Source: Furcasterigmium furcatum (Eukaryota > Ascomycota > Sordariomycetes > Glomerellales > Plectosphaerellaceae). From it: a stretch of DNA of 64,000 nucleotides. A program made the translations under genes and the position numbers. Shown here piece after piece: positions 43,423-53,246 of this stretch. The stretch spans positions 1,676,862-1,740,861 of the forward strand of contig BCIA01000004.1 in the NCBI GenBank assembly GCA_001599815.1, in the 5' to 3' direction. The notes under the pieces are model-generated. The model was not told where the DNA came from. It was given only the letters and a program-made list of their open reading frames with translations, and searched no databases. Within the stretch, counting starts at the first letter, position 1, and every line of letters starts with the position of its first letter.

Positions 43423-44910
43423 ATGACCGTCAATGGAAACCTCGGGAATGGTGTGGCTCGGGCGCCCACGCGCATCGAAAAGGACAGCCTCGGCGAGCTG
43501 GAGTTGCCCGTCGACGTTCTCTACGGTATCAACACCGCCCGAGCCGTCGGAAACTTCCCATTCACAGGACGGTCCATTGCCTCATGGCCAGACTTCGTCC
43601 GCGGCTTTGCCATGGTGAAGCAGGCGGCAGCGCGAGCAAACGTCGAGATCGGGGGCTTGGAAGCGGAAAGGGGCGACGCCATCTGCACGGCCTGCGAAGA
43701 GGTCATGACCGGCAAACACGACAGCCATCTGGTCGTCGACATGCTGGAAGGCTCGGGAGGTACTTCGACCAACATGAACTTCAACGAGGTGATCGCCAAC
43801 GCGGCCGCCAAGTCTGCGCAGCGGCCGATCGCTGACTACAGCTTCGTCCACCCCAACGACCACGTCAACATGAGCCAGTCTACGAATGACGTGCTTCCGA
43901 GTGCCATGAAGCTGGCTGTCTACTACGCGCTGGCAGATACGCCCCGCGCACTCTCCGAGCTGGCCGATGGCTTCGGGAAGAAGCGTCATGAGTATGAGTC
44001 AGTACTACGCCTCGGAAGGACATGCCTGCAAGATGCGCAGCCCATGACCTACGGACAACTGTTTGGCGGCTATGAAGCGGTTACTCGGCGGCATGCAGAG
44101 CAGCTGGATGCTCTGCGAAAACAGTTCCTGACGCTCCCGCTGGGAGGAACGGCGATTGGGACTGGGTTCGGGTCGAGGCCCGGGTACAAAGCAGCCGTCT
44201 ACCGCCATCTCTCGTCCATCATGGGCGTGGAGGTCAAGCCAGCCGGCGACCCCTTCGACGGCATGCAAAACATGGACACCTGCGCCCGTCTTTCTGGCGA
44301 GCTGCGAAACGCCGCCTACTCCCTCTCCAAGATCGCAACCGACCTGATCACGCTGTCTTCTGGTCCCGGGGGCGGCATTGGAGAGATCACCCTGCCAGCA
44401 GTCCAGGCCGGATCCTCCATCATGCCTGGCAAGGTGAACCCGGTCATCCCAATGGCAGTCAACCAGATCGCCTTCGCCATCGCGGGCAACGACGCCAGCG
44501 TCTCCATGGCCTGCCACCAGGGGATGCTCGAGATCAACCACTTCGAGATGGTCGTGTGCGACCGGCTGCTCGACACCATTCAGCTTCTCACCCGTGGAGC
44601 CTACAGCTTCCGCAGCCGGTGCGTCGAGGGGATCGTGGCGAACAAGGAGATCTCGTACGAGCACTTGCTGGCATCTAGCGCGCTGGCCACTGCTCTCGTT
44701 CCGGCCTTGGGATACGCGCAGGTTTCAAGCATTGTCCGCGCGTCGGTGGCGCAGAAGCGGCCGTTCCTGCAAGTCGCGATGGAGGAGAGATGTCTCGAGG
44801 AGCACGACCTGGTGCCAATTCTCGAGCGTTCCGTGCAGATTGATGGTGCTCCGGTGGCCAAGCAGAATGGCACGGCGGTGAAGCAAAACGGGACAGCACT
44901 TGATAGTTAG
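43423..44910 (+). CDS. aspartate ammonia-lyase-like enzyme (fumarase/aspartase superfamily)
   Basis: A single exon of 495 residues. The superfamily marks are present in order: YGINTARAVGNFPF, GSGGTSTNMNFNEVIAN, HPNDHVNMSQSTNDV, TCLQDAQPMTYGQ and the signature loop GSSIMPGKVNP. These favour aspartase over fumarase. The reaction would be aspartate (or a related amino acid) to fumarate plus ammonia. After the signature the usual PE is VIPM (Glu to Met). The C-terminus carries a duplicated KQNGTA heptad-like tail. The lack of introns among intron-rich neighbours is compatible with descent from a bacterial gene, but this needs a tree. It is probably cytosolic. Confidence 0.9.
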   Translation: MTVNGNLGNGVARAPTRIEKDSLGELELPVDVLYGINTARAVGNFPFTGRSIASWPDFVRGFAMVKQAAARANVEIGGLEAERGDAICTACEEVMTGKHDSHLVVDMLEGSGGTSTNMNFNEVIANAAAKSAQRPIADYSFVHPNDHVNMSQSTNDVLPSAMKLAVYYALADTPRALSELADGFGKKRHEYESVLRLGRTCLQDAQPMTYGQLFGGYEAVTRRHAEQLDALRKQFLTLPLGGTAIGTGFGSRPGYKAAVYRHLSSIMGVEVKPAGDPFDGMQNMDTCARLSGELRNAAYSLSKIATDLITLSSGPGGGIGEITLPAVQAGSSIMPGKVNPVIPMAVNQIAFAIAGNDASVSMACHQGMLEINHFEMVVCDRLLDTIQLLTRGAYSFRSRCVEGIVANKEISYEHLLASSALATALVPALGYAQVSSIVRASVAQKRPFLQVAMEERCLEEHDLVPILERSVQIDGAPVAKQNGTAVKQNGTALDS

Positions 44911-45772
44911 CGCTTGGTTTCTGCTACATCCATAGTAGTAGGAGGCTCACACGTCCTCGGGGGGGTTGAAAGGGGGAGAAAGCATGGCAGAGACCAATGT
45001 AGATAGAGCCGCGCTGCCAACTGAACAACTTTCTATCACATGCCGACCTCACGTCGACTAGAGATGGGCACATTTTCCGCTTGCAACATTACCCATACTT
45101 GCGTGAGAGCATCAATTGGGAAAACATGGTCTCAATGAGTCGAGAAGGAGTTTGCCTGACGTCCACGAGTGATCCTGAACCACGCCTTGACTCGACACCG
45201 ACAGACTCAGCCCTCAATGTCACTTCTTCTCGAATCATTACCGACGTCTACGGAAGGACGAGCCATTTTCGCAAGTCCGTGACGATCCGTGATATGGTCG
45301 CGATGCCACGGTAGCAACATAGACTGCGCGGCGGCTGGGGCCTGAGTGTCGCCTGGCCGAGATGATGCATCTAGGTAAAGCAATAAGGTAATGCTCATAG
45401 TAGATAGAGAAACGGCCAGCAGGACCTGCCGCTAAAGATCCCCATCGGTCTGTGGCGTTCCACAGCAGACAGTGGCGCCAGCTCGGGGGCTAAGAGGGAC
45501 CGGCCGCACCGGGAAGCTTCGGGGCCACCTGTCTCCCACTTACACGGCCCCAGGGGAGAAGACAACTTCTCCTCGGACGGAAAATAGGAATGCTCGGTAC
45601 AAGAGTGTCCAATATTCCGACGCCCTGCGATGACATGAGTCTTTTAATTTATTTCAGGCACCTGAATTGATAATTTATGACAGCTCGAAATCCAGATTCA
45701 TGAGGACTTACGAGCCATCAATCCACCACCACGACATATTCTCTGCGCCAAGTCGATTTGCAAAGCACTGCC
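44911..45772. other. intergenic
   Basis: 862 bp between same-strand genes. No coding segment, tRNA or repeat was recognised. Confidence 0.5.
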
Positions 45773-46807
45773 ATGGCTAGCCCGTTGTCTCTCTCCGCTC
45801 ATACGGACTCGCCGGGGAAGATGGAAGCTGGGGAATTATCTCACCCTCGCGGGCAAAGCCCGTTCAGAGCAGCGGAGCGGCTGGCTGATCCGGTAAGTCA
45901 AGCCACATCTCCAGTGCCTCATGTCCTGTTCCGTGGTAGTCTGCGCATCGAAGCTGACCAGTGTCTCCTCGAAATCAGGCACCGCTAGCTATGGGTGGAT
46001 TCGCGACGTCTCTCATCACCGTGTGCCTCGCAATGATGAACTTCCGAGACGTCACAGTTCAGACCATCAACATTGGGAACCTCTGCTTCGTGGCGAGCGT
46101 CGGCCTCCTTATTTCCGCGCAGTGGGAGATGGTTCGCGGCAACACCTTTTCCTACACCGTCTTGAGTGCCTATGGTACGTCCCCTGCCCGTCTTGTATCC
46201 GACAGGGGAACGATTGCTGACGAGATGTCCTTTGAAGGCCTGTTCTACGGCGGCTACGGTGTTTTGCTGCTCCCAACCCTGAACATCGCGGGAGCATACG
46301 GTGGAGCATCCACACCAGAGTACAACAATGCATTCGGGTTTTACATCCTTAGTGAGTACCAAGGGAGATCAGGACGATGTGATCCATTCAGTGACTGACT
46401 CTACCGGCAGTGTGGGGAGTATTCAACACTTTCTTCCTCATCACCTCGACTGCGTAGTAAGTATTTCATGCCACCTGGGATTCCCAGCGCCCGTGGTGTT
46501 CAGACTACTGACAAGACATCCTAGCAATGTGGTGTACGTCCTCATCTTCACCATGCTGGAATTTTGCCTTCTCATTGATGGGTCTTCTTACTTCATCTTG
46601 GCCAACGGCAACACGGACATGTTTTTCCACATGCAGCAGACATCGGGCGCATTCGGATTCATTGCTGGTCTGCTGGGCTACTACACGTGTGCTCACTATA
46701 TGTGTGAAGAGGCCCTCCCGTTCCGACTTCCCATGGGGCAGCTCAAGAAGCGCGGCAAGAGACATTCCCAGCAGGGGGCATCAAAGGCAGAATCAGACTG
46801 GCATTAG
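45773..46807 (+). CDS. GPR1/FUN34/YaaH family transporter (acetate permease type)
   Basis: Five exons, 45773-45892, 45979-46174, 46238-46351, 46411-46456 and 46525-46807, give 252 residues. The family signature NPAPLGL appears as ADPAPLAMGGF just before TM1. Six hydrophobic segments follow, with FRDVTVQTINIG and a late FHMQQTSGAFGF. The N-terminal tail is cytosolic and Ser/Pro-rich; the C-terminal tail is basic (LKKRGKRH). Members move acetate, propionate or ammonium across the plasma membrane. With the aspartase next door a role in organic acid or nitrogen traffic is plausible, but not shown. Confidence 0.9.
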
Positions 46808-47384
46808 CAGCCATAATCCCTCCCAACACATCTATCTAGCACATACGACCATACCCACTGGAAAACTCGGGATCCCGTCCGCTCTCCCATAGATAAGCCA
46901 GTGAGGGCTGGATTAGTAGTTGGGTCGGTGACGACCAGCGAATACCCGGTGTTGTATGTTTTTTGTGTTTTATTCTTTTTATGGTATTCCATTGCTAGTC
47001 TCATAAGTCCCAGTCATCCTCTACCTGTGATGGGCGCTGATGTGGTGTCGGTCAATTTGCAGCAGAAGCCAACTTATGAAAAGTGCTAACTCCTGTGCTT
47101 ACTACTCATTTCGCGATACCGCATGATTGGATGGGCGAGACAGGGGCCTGCAGTGTTCTATTTTGAGTGCACTGATGTCAAAGCCCAGCCGGTGATCTCA
47201 TTTGCGGCCTCGGAACTCGAGACGGCGATCCCCCCTACCCCGGCATGGTCTCGCCCCCAACAGATGGCCTGAGCTTCTTGTGGTCAGATTCATTTCCTTG
47301 GAAGCTCGCCTCGCGACTTGCTCACTCAACCTCTCCATACCATTCGAATGCTCCTGATCGCGAGCGCGGCGCCGCCTTGACACA
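46808..47384. other. intergenic
   Basis: 577 bp. No gene seen. An open frame extends into it from the next gene but lacks family similarity there. Confidence 0.5.
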
Positions 47385-49542
47385 ATGTCCGAACCAGGTT
47401 CGGGTTTGCCTGTTTACACGGGTGTTTGGCGGAATGCAAACCGTAAGTGCCAAGTCGCTTCCTTGGCCTCTGGGTCTGGCGCGAACTGATGCTGACGGTT
47501 GGGCAGATGGCGATGGTTCGAGTGGGCCGCTGAGCTTGACGCTCACCGTCACGCAGCCCGTGGGCGCCTTGTTGACTGCGTTCCTCGCCCTGTTCGTGTC
47601 CGTGGCCATGGCGAATCTCTGGCCCATTGTCTGCCTTTTCCTGCATCTTCTCCGGTCGACGCCCGCGACCCAGAGTGTTCTTCAGCTGCAGCAGCAAGCC
47701 CTCCTCAGTAATACGCACAGCCCGGCCTCAACAATCGCGGCACTACTCAAGCTGGGGTGGACGTGGAAGGGAACAGGCGTCAAGGGAACACTGAGAAGCT
47801 CGACGGTGCTAATCACTATCGGAGTGTCGTACCTTGCCGTCCTCTTCGGAGCCGGTCTGTTCTCATCCAGGGTCCAGCTGGCTAGCGACGAGGTCCTCGT
47901 CGTCGGACAGACATGCGGCTGGCTGGGACGACTCAACAACCGGAGGACAGAGGACGAGGAGCTGAGCGAGGAGGAGTTCATCAACCATCGCGCGGCAACC
48001 ATGGCCTGGGGCCGCTGGACGGCCTCCCAGTCTCTCGACTACTTCCGCAACTGCTACCTCGAGAATGGGCTCGCCGGCAACTCCAACGTATGTCGCCTCT
48101 TCACCGCCAGAAATATTCACGTCGACTCCGAGGAGGGAGTCGATTGCCCGTTCTCCGACGAGATTTGCGACGCCAAGTCCGCGATCCGTCTCGACACGGG
48201 ACTCATCGACTCGAACAGAGACCTTGGCATCAACTCGGGCCCCGACGACAGACTTTGGTTCCGGAGGGTCATTACGTGCGCACCGCTTCCGGCGGAGGAA
48301 AAGTACTCGACTGACTGGCAGACTGCGCCTCCCCCGGGGTTCCCAGATACGCAAGGAGACCAGTACAAGTACTACAACTTGGGAGGCTATGCCGGAAACA
48401 ACTTCACGTGGGCAACGAGCAACTACAGTCTGAGCCTCGGCGGATCTTCGACAGTCTACGACCTGCAAGCCATCGTCTCGTATGCCGGCAACACCGAAGC
48501 CCTGGGCCCAGCGTACAATCCCATCCCTGAGCTTCAGGTATCCGACGCCGATGTCAACCTTCTCTGGCTCTACAACAACGCCCGATACCTGACCCCCGTC
48601 GAAGACGCTTGGTTCCGAGCGACGAACAAGACGGACCCGACGGACGCGAACCGCCCCAACCCCGAGGGTCATTACATCTCAGACAGGCTAAGCTCCGCCC
48701 TGGCATGCACAGCGGCGTACCAGTTCTGCAACACCACGACGAACTGCAGCCCCCTCCAGGGCCTCAGGCAGAGCGAAGAGGAGTGGCGCGGCCTCCGCCT
48801 CACGACGACACAGGAGGCGATCTTCGGCCTCGTGGAGTCGATGGTCATGTCCTCCTCGCTCGAGAACGGCGTGTACTTCCTCGGCTCGCAGATCCTCTCC
48901 GCCAACGACTTCCTCTGGACCGGCGCCGGCAGCCTCCTGTCCTCCGGCCTGGCGTCGACGCACTGGACGACCGAGATGACCAACATCGCGAACCTCATGC
49001 TCGCGGCCATGCAGCGCCTCGTCGTCGACTACGCCGCGCTGCCCGAGTTCATGATCCGCACGACGCGCGGCCAGGTCAGCTCCGCCGAGTTCGTGCAGCC
49101 GCCCGGCAACGACGGTGAGAGGGCGCTGTGCTCCATGGTCCGGGTGCGGGACGCGCGGTACGCCAACTTCAGCGTCGTCGGGCTCGCGGTCGTTGTCGGG
49201 CTGGGCGCGCTCGTCATCCTGCTGAACACGTTCGCGTTCCCCTCCGCCGTGTTCTGGGTCAGGGACCGGCTGCGCCTCAGCCCCTACCCGAGGCGGGAGT
49301 GGCATCGGGGCCACCTGTTCATGCAGCAGCGGGGTGCGCTCGAGGCTCGGGGCGTTGGGGACTGGAGGATTCGAAAGGAGGGTCATCCCCCGTGGACGAC
49401 GACAATGGTGGACGGCCGGGATCTGATGAGCGATCATGACGAGAGACACCACTTTGTCGCGGTTGGAAATCCCGGGCCTGATCATGCGAAAAGCCTCTTG
49501 TCAGAGGACTCGCGCACGCCAACAGAGTGGAAAGGTCAATAG
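47385..49542 (+). CDS. fungal membrane protein of unknown function
   Basis: Two exons, 47385-47442 and 47507-49542, give 697 residues. The spliced N-terminus (LPVYTGVWRNANHGDGSSG then a hydrophobic TM) matches a common fungal family starting YTGVWTNW. Reading straight through from an upstream start at 47245 would replace it with unrelated sequence. Hydrophobic segments lie near residues 40-70, about 130-155 (VLITIGVSYLAVLFGAGLF) and about 590-620 (VVGLAVVVGLGALVILLNTF). The region between the last two is a large Cys- and Asn-glycosylation-rich loop (NFTWATSNYS, CNTTTNC), probably extracellular. The function is unknown. Confidence 0.8.
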
Positions 49543-49795
49543 AGATATGGCGGCAGAAGCATTGAGACACCTGCTGGGTCTAGGGTGAGATCAAAACTGA
49601 ACTCTGGTCTCCCCAGAAGCTACGTTTATTCTGAGCCGTCGCTTGGTAGTTCATTAGGTACATGTAATCAAAAGCATTTAGCAAACTGGTCCAACAAGCA
49701 CCTGACAGTCGGATCCGGCCCGAGACGCTCGAGCACCTGGGGTGTCCTTGGGCGCTGCCTTTGACGATGGTCAGCGGTCAGCACTCCCCGGGAGT

Positions 49796-51247
49796 TCATC
49801 GCTCTATGTCTCTCAAGTACTCAGCCTTGCGGTCCTGCCTCTGCACCTCCTCAAATGTCGGCGGCGGGTCTTCCTCTGGTGGCGGTTGGATCCACGAGGT
49901 ATCCTCGACCGGGCCCGGAACCCCAGGCTCAGCCGGAGCCGGCGCCGTCTCCTGCTTCTTCTCCTTCGGCGGCGGCGAGATCACGCAGAGCTTGTTGCTC
50001 CCCTCTAGGGAAATCTCCTCCCCCGCCACCTCGGCTTTGAGCGTGACGTAAATCTCGTGCTCGTGCTTCATGACGAACGTCGTGAAATCCGCCACCAGCC
50101 CCTCCAGCACGGCCGAGTTGTTGAACCCCACCAGCCCGCCGACATCTAGCATGCGCTCCGTCGAGCAAGGGATGTAGATCCTCTCGCTGTCCTTGAGGTC
50201 GTTGATGTCAGGCTTCCCAGGCGGCGGCCACAGGCGCCCGCCCACGCTGTCGCTCTCGCTCTCCCACCCGAACGACGGGGGGATCTGCGTCCGGACGGCG
50301 ATCTGTGTCCCGAAGCAGACCAGCACAGACAGGAAGGTCAGCTCGATCTTGACGGTGCCGACATCTTCGCGAGAGATGTTCGTGCCGTCGGGCAGCGGGA
50401 GGAAGCGCACATGCAGGGGCACGTGGTCCTGTCTCCCGAGCTGTAGGACGCGGGGGAGGTCGACCTGGAGCTGGCCCTTGAGACGGGGCACCTTCTTCGA
50501 GCCAAAGAGGGCTCGTCGCTGCTGCGAGAAAGAGAGACCGGCCTCGACGGCGCTCGGCACCAGGGCCCAGGAGCACAGGGAATGCGTGGACCCGAGGCGG
50601 CGGTGGTCAAAGTCGGTGATGCGCCGGGGATGGCGCGGGACGACATGCAGCTGACAGAAGGCCTCGGCACGGCTCCAGGTCTCGGCCTTCTTGCCGGACG
50701 AGGATCCGTCGGCCGAGGTCCATTGAAGCGTCGCCTTGAGGCAGTACTCGATGAAGCCGACGTCGTGGTTGATGTGGAAGTCAGGCGGGAGCGGCGTGGC
50801 GGCGCTAGACTCCGGGTCGAAGGGGAGGTACTGGCGCGGAAGCTCAACCTCCCCGCCGTAGCGCGCCAGCGGCCGCGGGCAGCAATGTGTCGGCAGCTCG
50901 ACGGAGAAGGGCCAGTGCTTGGCGTCCTCGGGGCTGAGGATTCTCGACCCGCCCTCGGGGTTGTAGAGGACGAGCTTGTCGTCGAAGATGATCTGTTTAT
51001 GGGACCCCGGGTCGATGAGGTCGAACTGGCCGCTGTACGCGGGGCCGGACGATGCGCCTCCGGGTGGCGGTGTTTCCCTGATCTTGAGGCGACCGAGGAG
51101 GGAGATGCGGAGGGTGGCGCGGGGGCTGGTGGTGAAGACCCGGCGGCTGACGGTGCCGCTGATGGTGTCGCCGGGGTTGTAGCAGTGGTCTGGATCGATG
51201 TGGATGTAGAGCTCGTCAGTCTGCTGCCTGGGCGTGCACGACGGCAT
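49796..51247 (-). CDS. arrestin-like protein
   Basis: A single exon of 483 residues from ATG 51247; the frame is open 48 nt further upstream but without another ATG. The N-terminal half has the alternating strands and motifs of arrestin-N domains (LYIHIDPDHCYNPGDTISGTV, in parts; PATLRISLLGRLKI; FSVELP). The C-terminal tail holds PPPEEDPPPTFEEV, similar to the PY-type motifs that bind Rsp5-class ubiquitin ligases. Such adaptors in fungi select plasma-membrane transporters for ubiquitylation and endocytosis. No recognisable intron. The cargo is unknown; several transporters lie nearby, but linkage is not evidence of that. Confidence 0.72.
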   Translation of the reverse strand: MPSCTPRQQTDELYIHIDPDHCYNPGDTISGTVSRRVFTTSPRATLRISLLGRLKIRETPPPGGASSGPAYSGQFDLIDPGSHKQIIFDDKLVLYNPEGGSRILSPEDAKHWPFSVELPTHCCPRPLARYGGEVELPRQYLPFDPESSAATPLPPDFHINHDVGFIEYCLKATLQWTSADGSSSGKKAETWSRAEAFCQLHVVPRHPRRITDFDHRRLGSTHSLCSWALVPSAVEAGLSFSQQRRALFGSKKVPRLKGQLQVDLPRVLQLGRQDHVPLHVRFLPLPDGTNISREDVGTVKIELTFLSVLVCFGTQIAVRTQIPPSFGWESESDSVGGRLWPPPGKPDINDLKDSERIYIPCSTERMLDVGGLVGFNNSAVLEGLVADFTTFVMKHEHEIYVTLKAEVAGEEISLEGSNKLCVISPPPKEKKQETAPAPAEPGVPGPVEDTSWIQPPPEEDPPPTFEEVQRQDRKAEYLRDIER

Positions 51248-52024
51248 GGTAATCGATGTCGCTTCTCGAAGGTTGATCTGGAGATGTGGAGACAAGACAT
51301 TCGATTTGAGAAACAGTCGCCTTCATATCAGGTTTGCTTCCCAGTGCTGCGCCGCCCATGGATGGCGGAGCAAGCTTGGCGCCGAGTCAAGGGTCTATGA
51401 ATCGGGTAACTCGGCATGTCGCGGTGGTTTGAGGCATGCTTAATACAAGCAGAGCTGAAGGGAACGATGATGTTGGCTGACTACTATCTAAGAGAGTTTG
51501 TCACTAAAATATTGTTAAGAAAGAGGTTTGGAACCCGGCGTAAATTCACTCTGTTTAGACTCGAGTCTTGGTCTCTGCGCCTTAGTCACCCGACTGCGGT
51601 CGCTGAATATGGCTGGCATTGCGCTCGTGTCGCTGATCGTTGCGGCCGCGATTCTATCGCATCAGCCCGATGACTGGGTATGATCGAAATGCACGTTGCG
51701 TAAGAGAGCGTGAGTAACACGAGGGTTTAATAAAGAAGGCAGTTTCCTCAAATCTTTACATATGCGCACTGATGCAGGGCACAGCAAGAACACAGCTGAG
51801 GACGAGAGACGGGTTTTACCTTTTCTCCTATTTTGCTAATTAATATGGCATCGCATCAGAGTAATACATATGCCTCCGACCATCCAATTTTCACATGTGC
51901 CTGCGCGATAGGACGACCCTGGTGCCGCCGTAGAGGAAGCCTATGACACCATCCACGATTCCAGAATGACCGTTTGAAGGGCTTCCTGGCTGACAGCAGC
52001 GAGGACTGCCGTACCAGTCGTAGC
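51248..52024. other. intergenic
   Basis: 777 bp including AT-rich stretches around 51480-51560 and 51830-51870. No gene or repeat element recognised. Confidence 0.5.
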
Positions 52025-53134
52025 TCACCACATTTGGCCTTGGAAGTGATCTCTGGAACTCTGTCTCCGCAACGATGGAGGAACATAGACGCGAAGGACG
52101 TCGCCCTGGACCTCCTTGGACGCCTTTTTGGCCGCCGCGTCGGCATCGCGGTTCAGTTCTCTCGGAATTTGGCAAAGCTCAACGCTCAGCCCTCGTTCCG
52201 ACCATCTCTCAACCTCTCCCAGAAGATGCTCCCAAAGATCCCTGTTCTTCACGGGGCTGCCGTCCCGCTTCCTCCAGGGCTCGCGCGACAAGTCGCGCAC
52301 CCAGCCTTTCGCCCAGTGGGTCGCGCCTTCAACCACATACGACGAGTCAGTTGCGATGACGATGGTAGAGTAGCCCTCAGCGCTCCAATCGCGTATGCGC
52401 AGCGCGCTGATGGCCGCCTGCAGCTCGGCTCGATTGCTCTTCGCCATGCTGTAGTCTCCGAAAGGCCCCTTGTCCTCGAGCCGCCCGGAAACGACGTAGG
52501 AGCTGCTCGGGGCGCTGCCAGTTCTGAGGAAGAGGTAGCAGGCCTGCTGCTGATTGGATCGAAATAGAAGGGAAGGAAGAATATCTCGCACGTGCAGATT
52601 GTCACGGTGATCGAGATCCAGTAGCCGGCAGAAGTGCCAGGTCGCTGCTTCGATGGTAGCTGGTGTGCCCATCCGGAAAAGAGCGTCGGCCACTGCAAAC
52701 TGCGCTCTCATAAAGTCCCTCGCGCTCACAATGTCCCATAAGTGTCCCTTTCCGGTTTTTAAGACGTCGACTGGCGAGGTGAGTGCATTCATCTCCCGGC
52801 GGTATGTATCACGGCTCTTCTTGTATGCGACACAGGCCGTGTCGTGCTTCGGTCGGTGGGCCGATCGGTGTGCCTCGCTGCAATACATGATCAGCTCGCA
52901 CTCGCCGCATGGAAACTTCCCAGGCACATGTCCACAAACGGGACATATTTTATGCAAACGTAGAGATCCCAGAACTGTTCCATTGTAGCAGAGATGTTGA
53001 AAGATGGATTTCGGGTGCCACGGGCTTCTTGACGTCAAGTTCGCTTCATGGCAAAGAACACCGTCGGCGTCACATCCTGAGGTTGGTCGGTGAGGCAACC
53101 AGCCCTTTTCGACATAGCGGCGATGGTAGGTCAC
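52025..53134 (-). CDS. MYND zinc finger / RNase H chimera, probably decayed
   Basis: One open frame of up to 369 codons. The first part carries a MYND finger (ICPVCGHVPGKFPCGECELIMYC in parts, then SEAHRSAHRPKHDTAC) and the helical region that usually follows it (GHLWDIVSARDFMRAQFAVADALF in parts). From about residue 215 it continues as an RNase H domain: SGRLEDKGPFGD, SNRAEL (catalytic Glu), ATDSSYVVEGATHWAKGW (catalytic Asp) and ELNRDADAAAKKA (last Asp). The first RNase H strand with its catalytic Asp is absent, so RNA cleavage is doubtful. No in-frame ATG precedes the MYND finger; the frame opens with GTG after a stop. An ATG at 52983 is in another frame, which hints at a 5' frameshift. 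Confidence 0.6.
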   Translation of the reverse strand: MTYHRRYVEKGWLPHRPTSGCDADGVLCHEANLTSRSPWHPKSIFQHLCYNGTVLGSLRLHKICPVCGHVPGKFPCGECELIMYCSEAHRSAHRPKHDTACVAYKKSRDTYRREMNALTSPVDVLKTGKGHLWDIVSARDFMRAQFAVADALFRMGTPATIEAATWHFCRLLDLDHRDNLHVRDILPSLLFRSNQQQACYLFLRTGSAPSSSYVVSGRLEDKGPFGDYSMAKSNRAELQAAISALRIRDWSAEGYSTIVIATDSSYVVEGATHWAKGWVRDLSREPWRKRDGSPVKNRDLWEHLLGEVERWSERGLSVELCQIPRELNRDADAAAKKASKEVQGDVLRVYVPPSLRRQSSRDHFQGQMW

Positions 53135-53246
53135 GTTTCACGGAAAAATGTTATATGATATGATATCGGATTTTCCATCTCGCCGATAAATAGAGCCGTC
53201 GAACTGCCGGGTGGCGCCAATCTATTGGTGAGCTACAGGGATGTGA

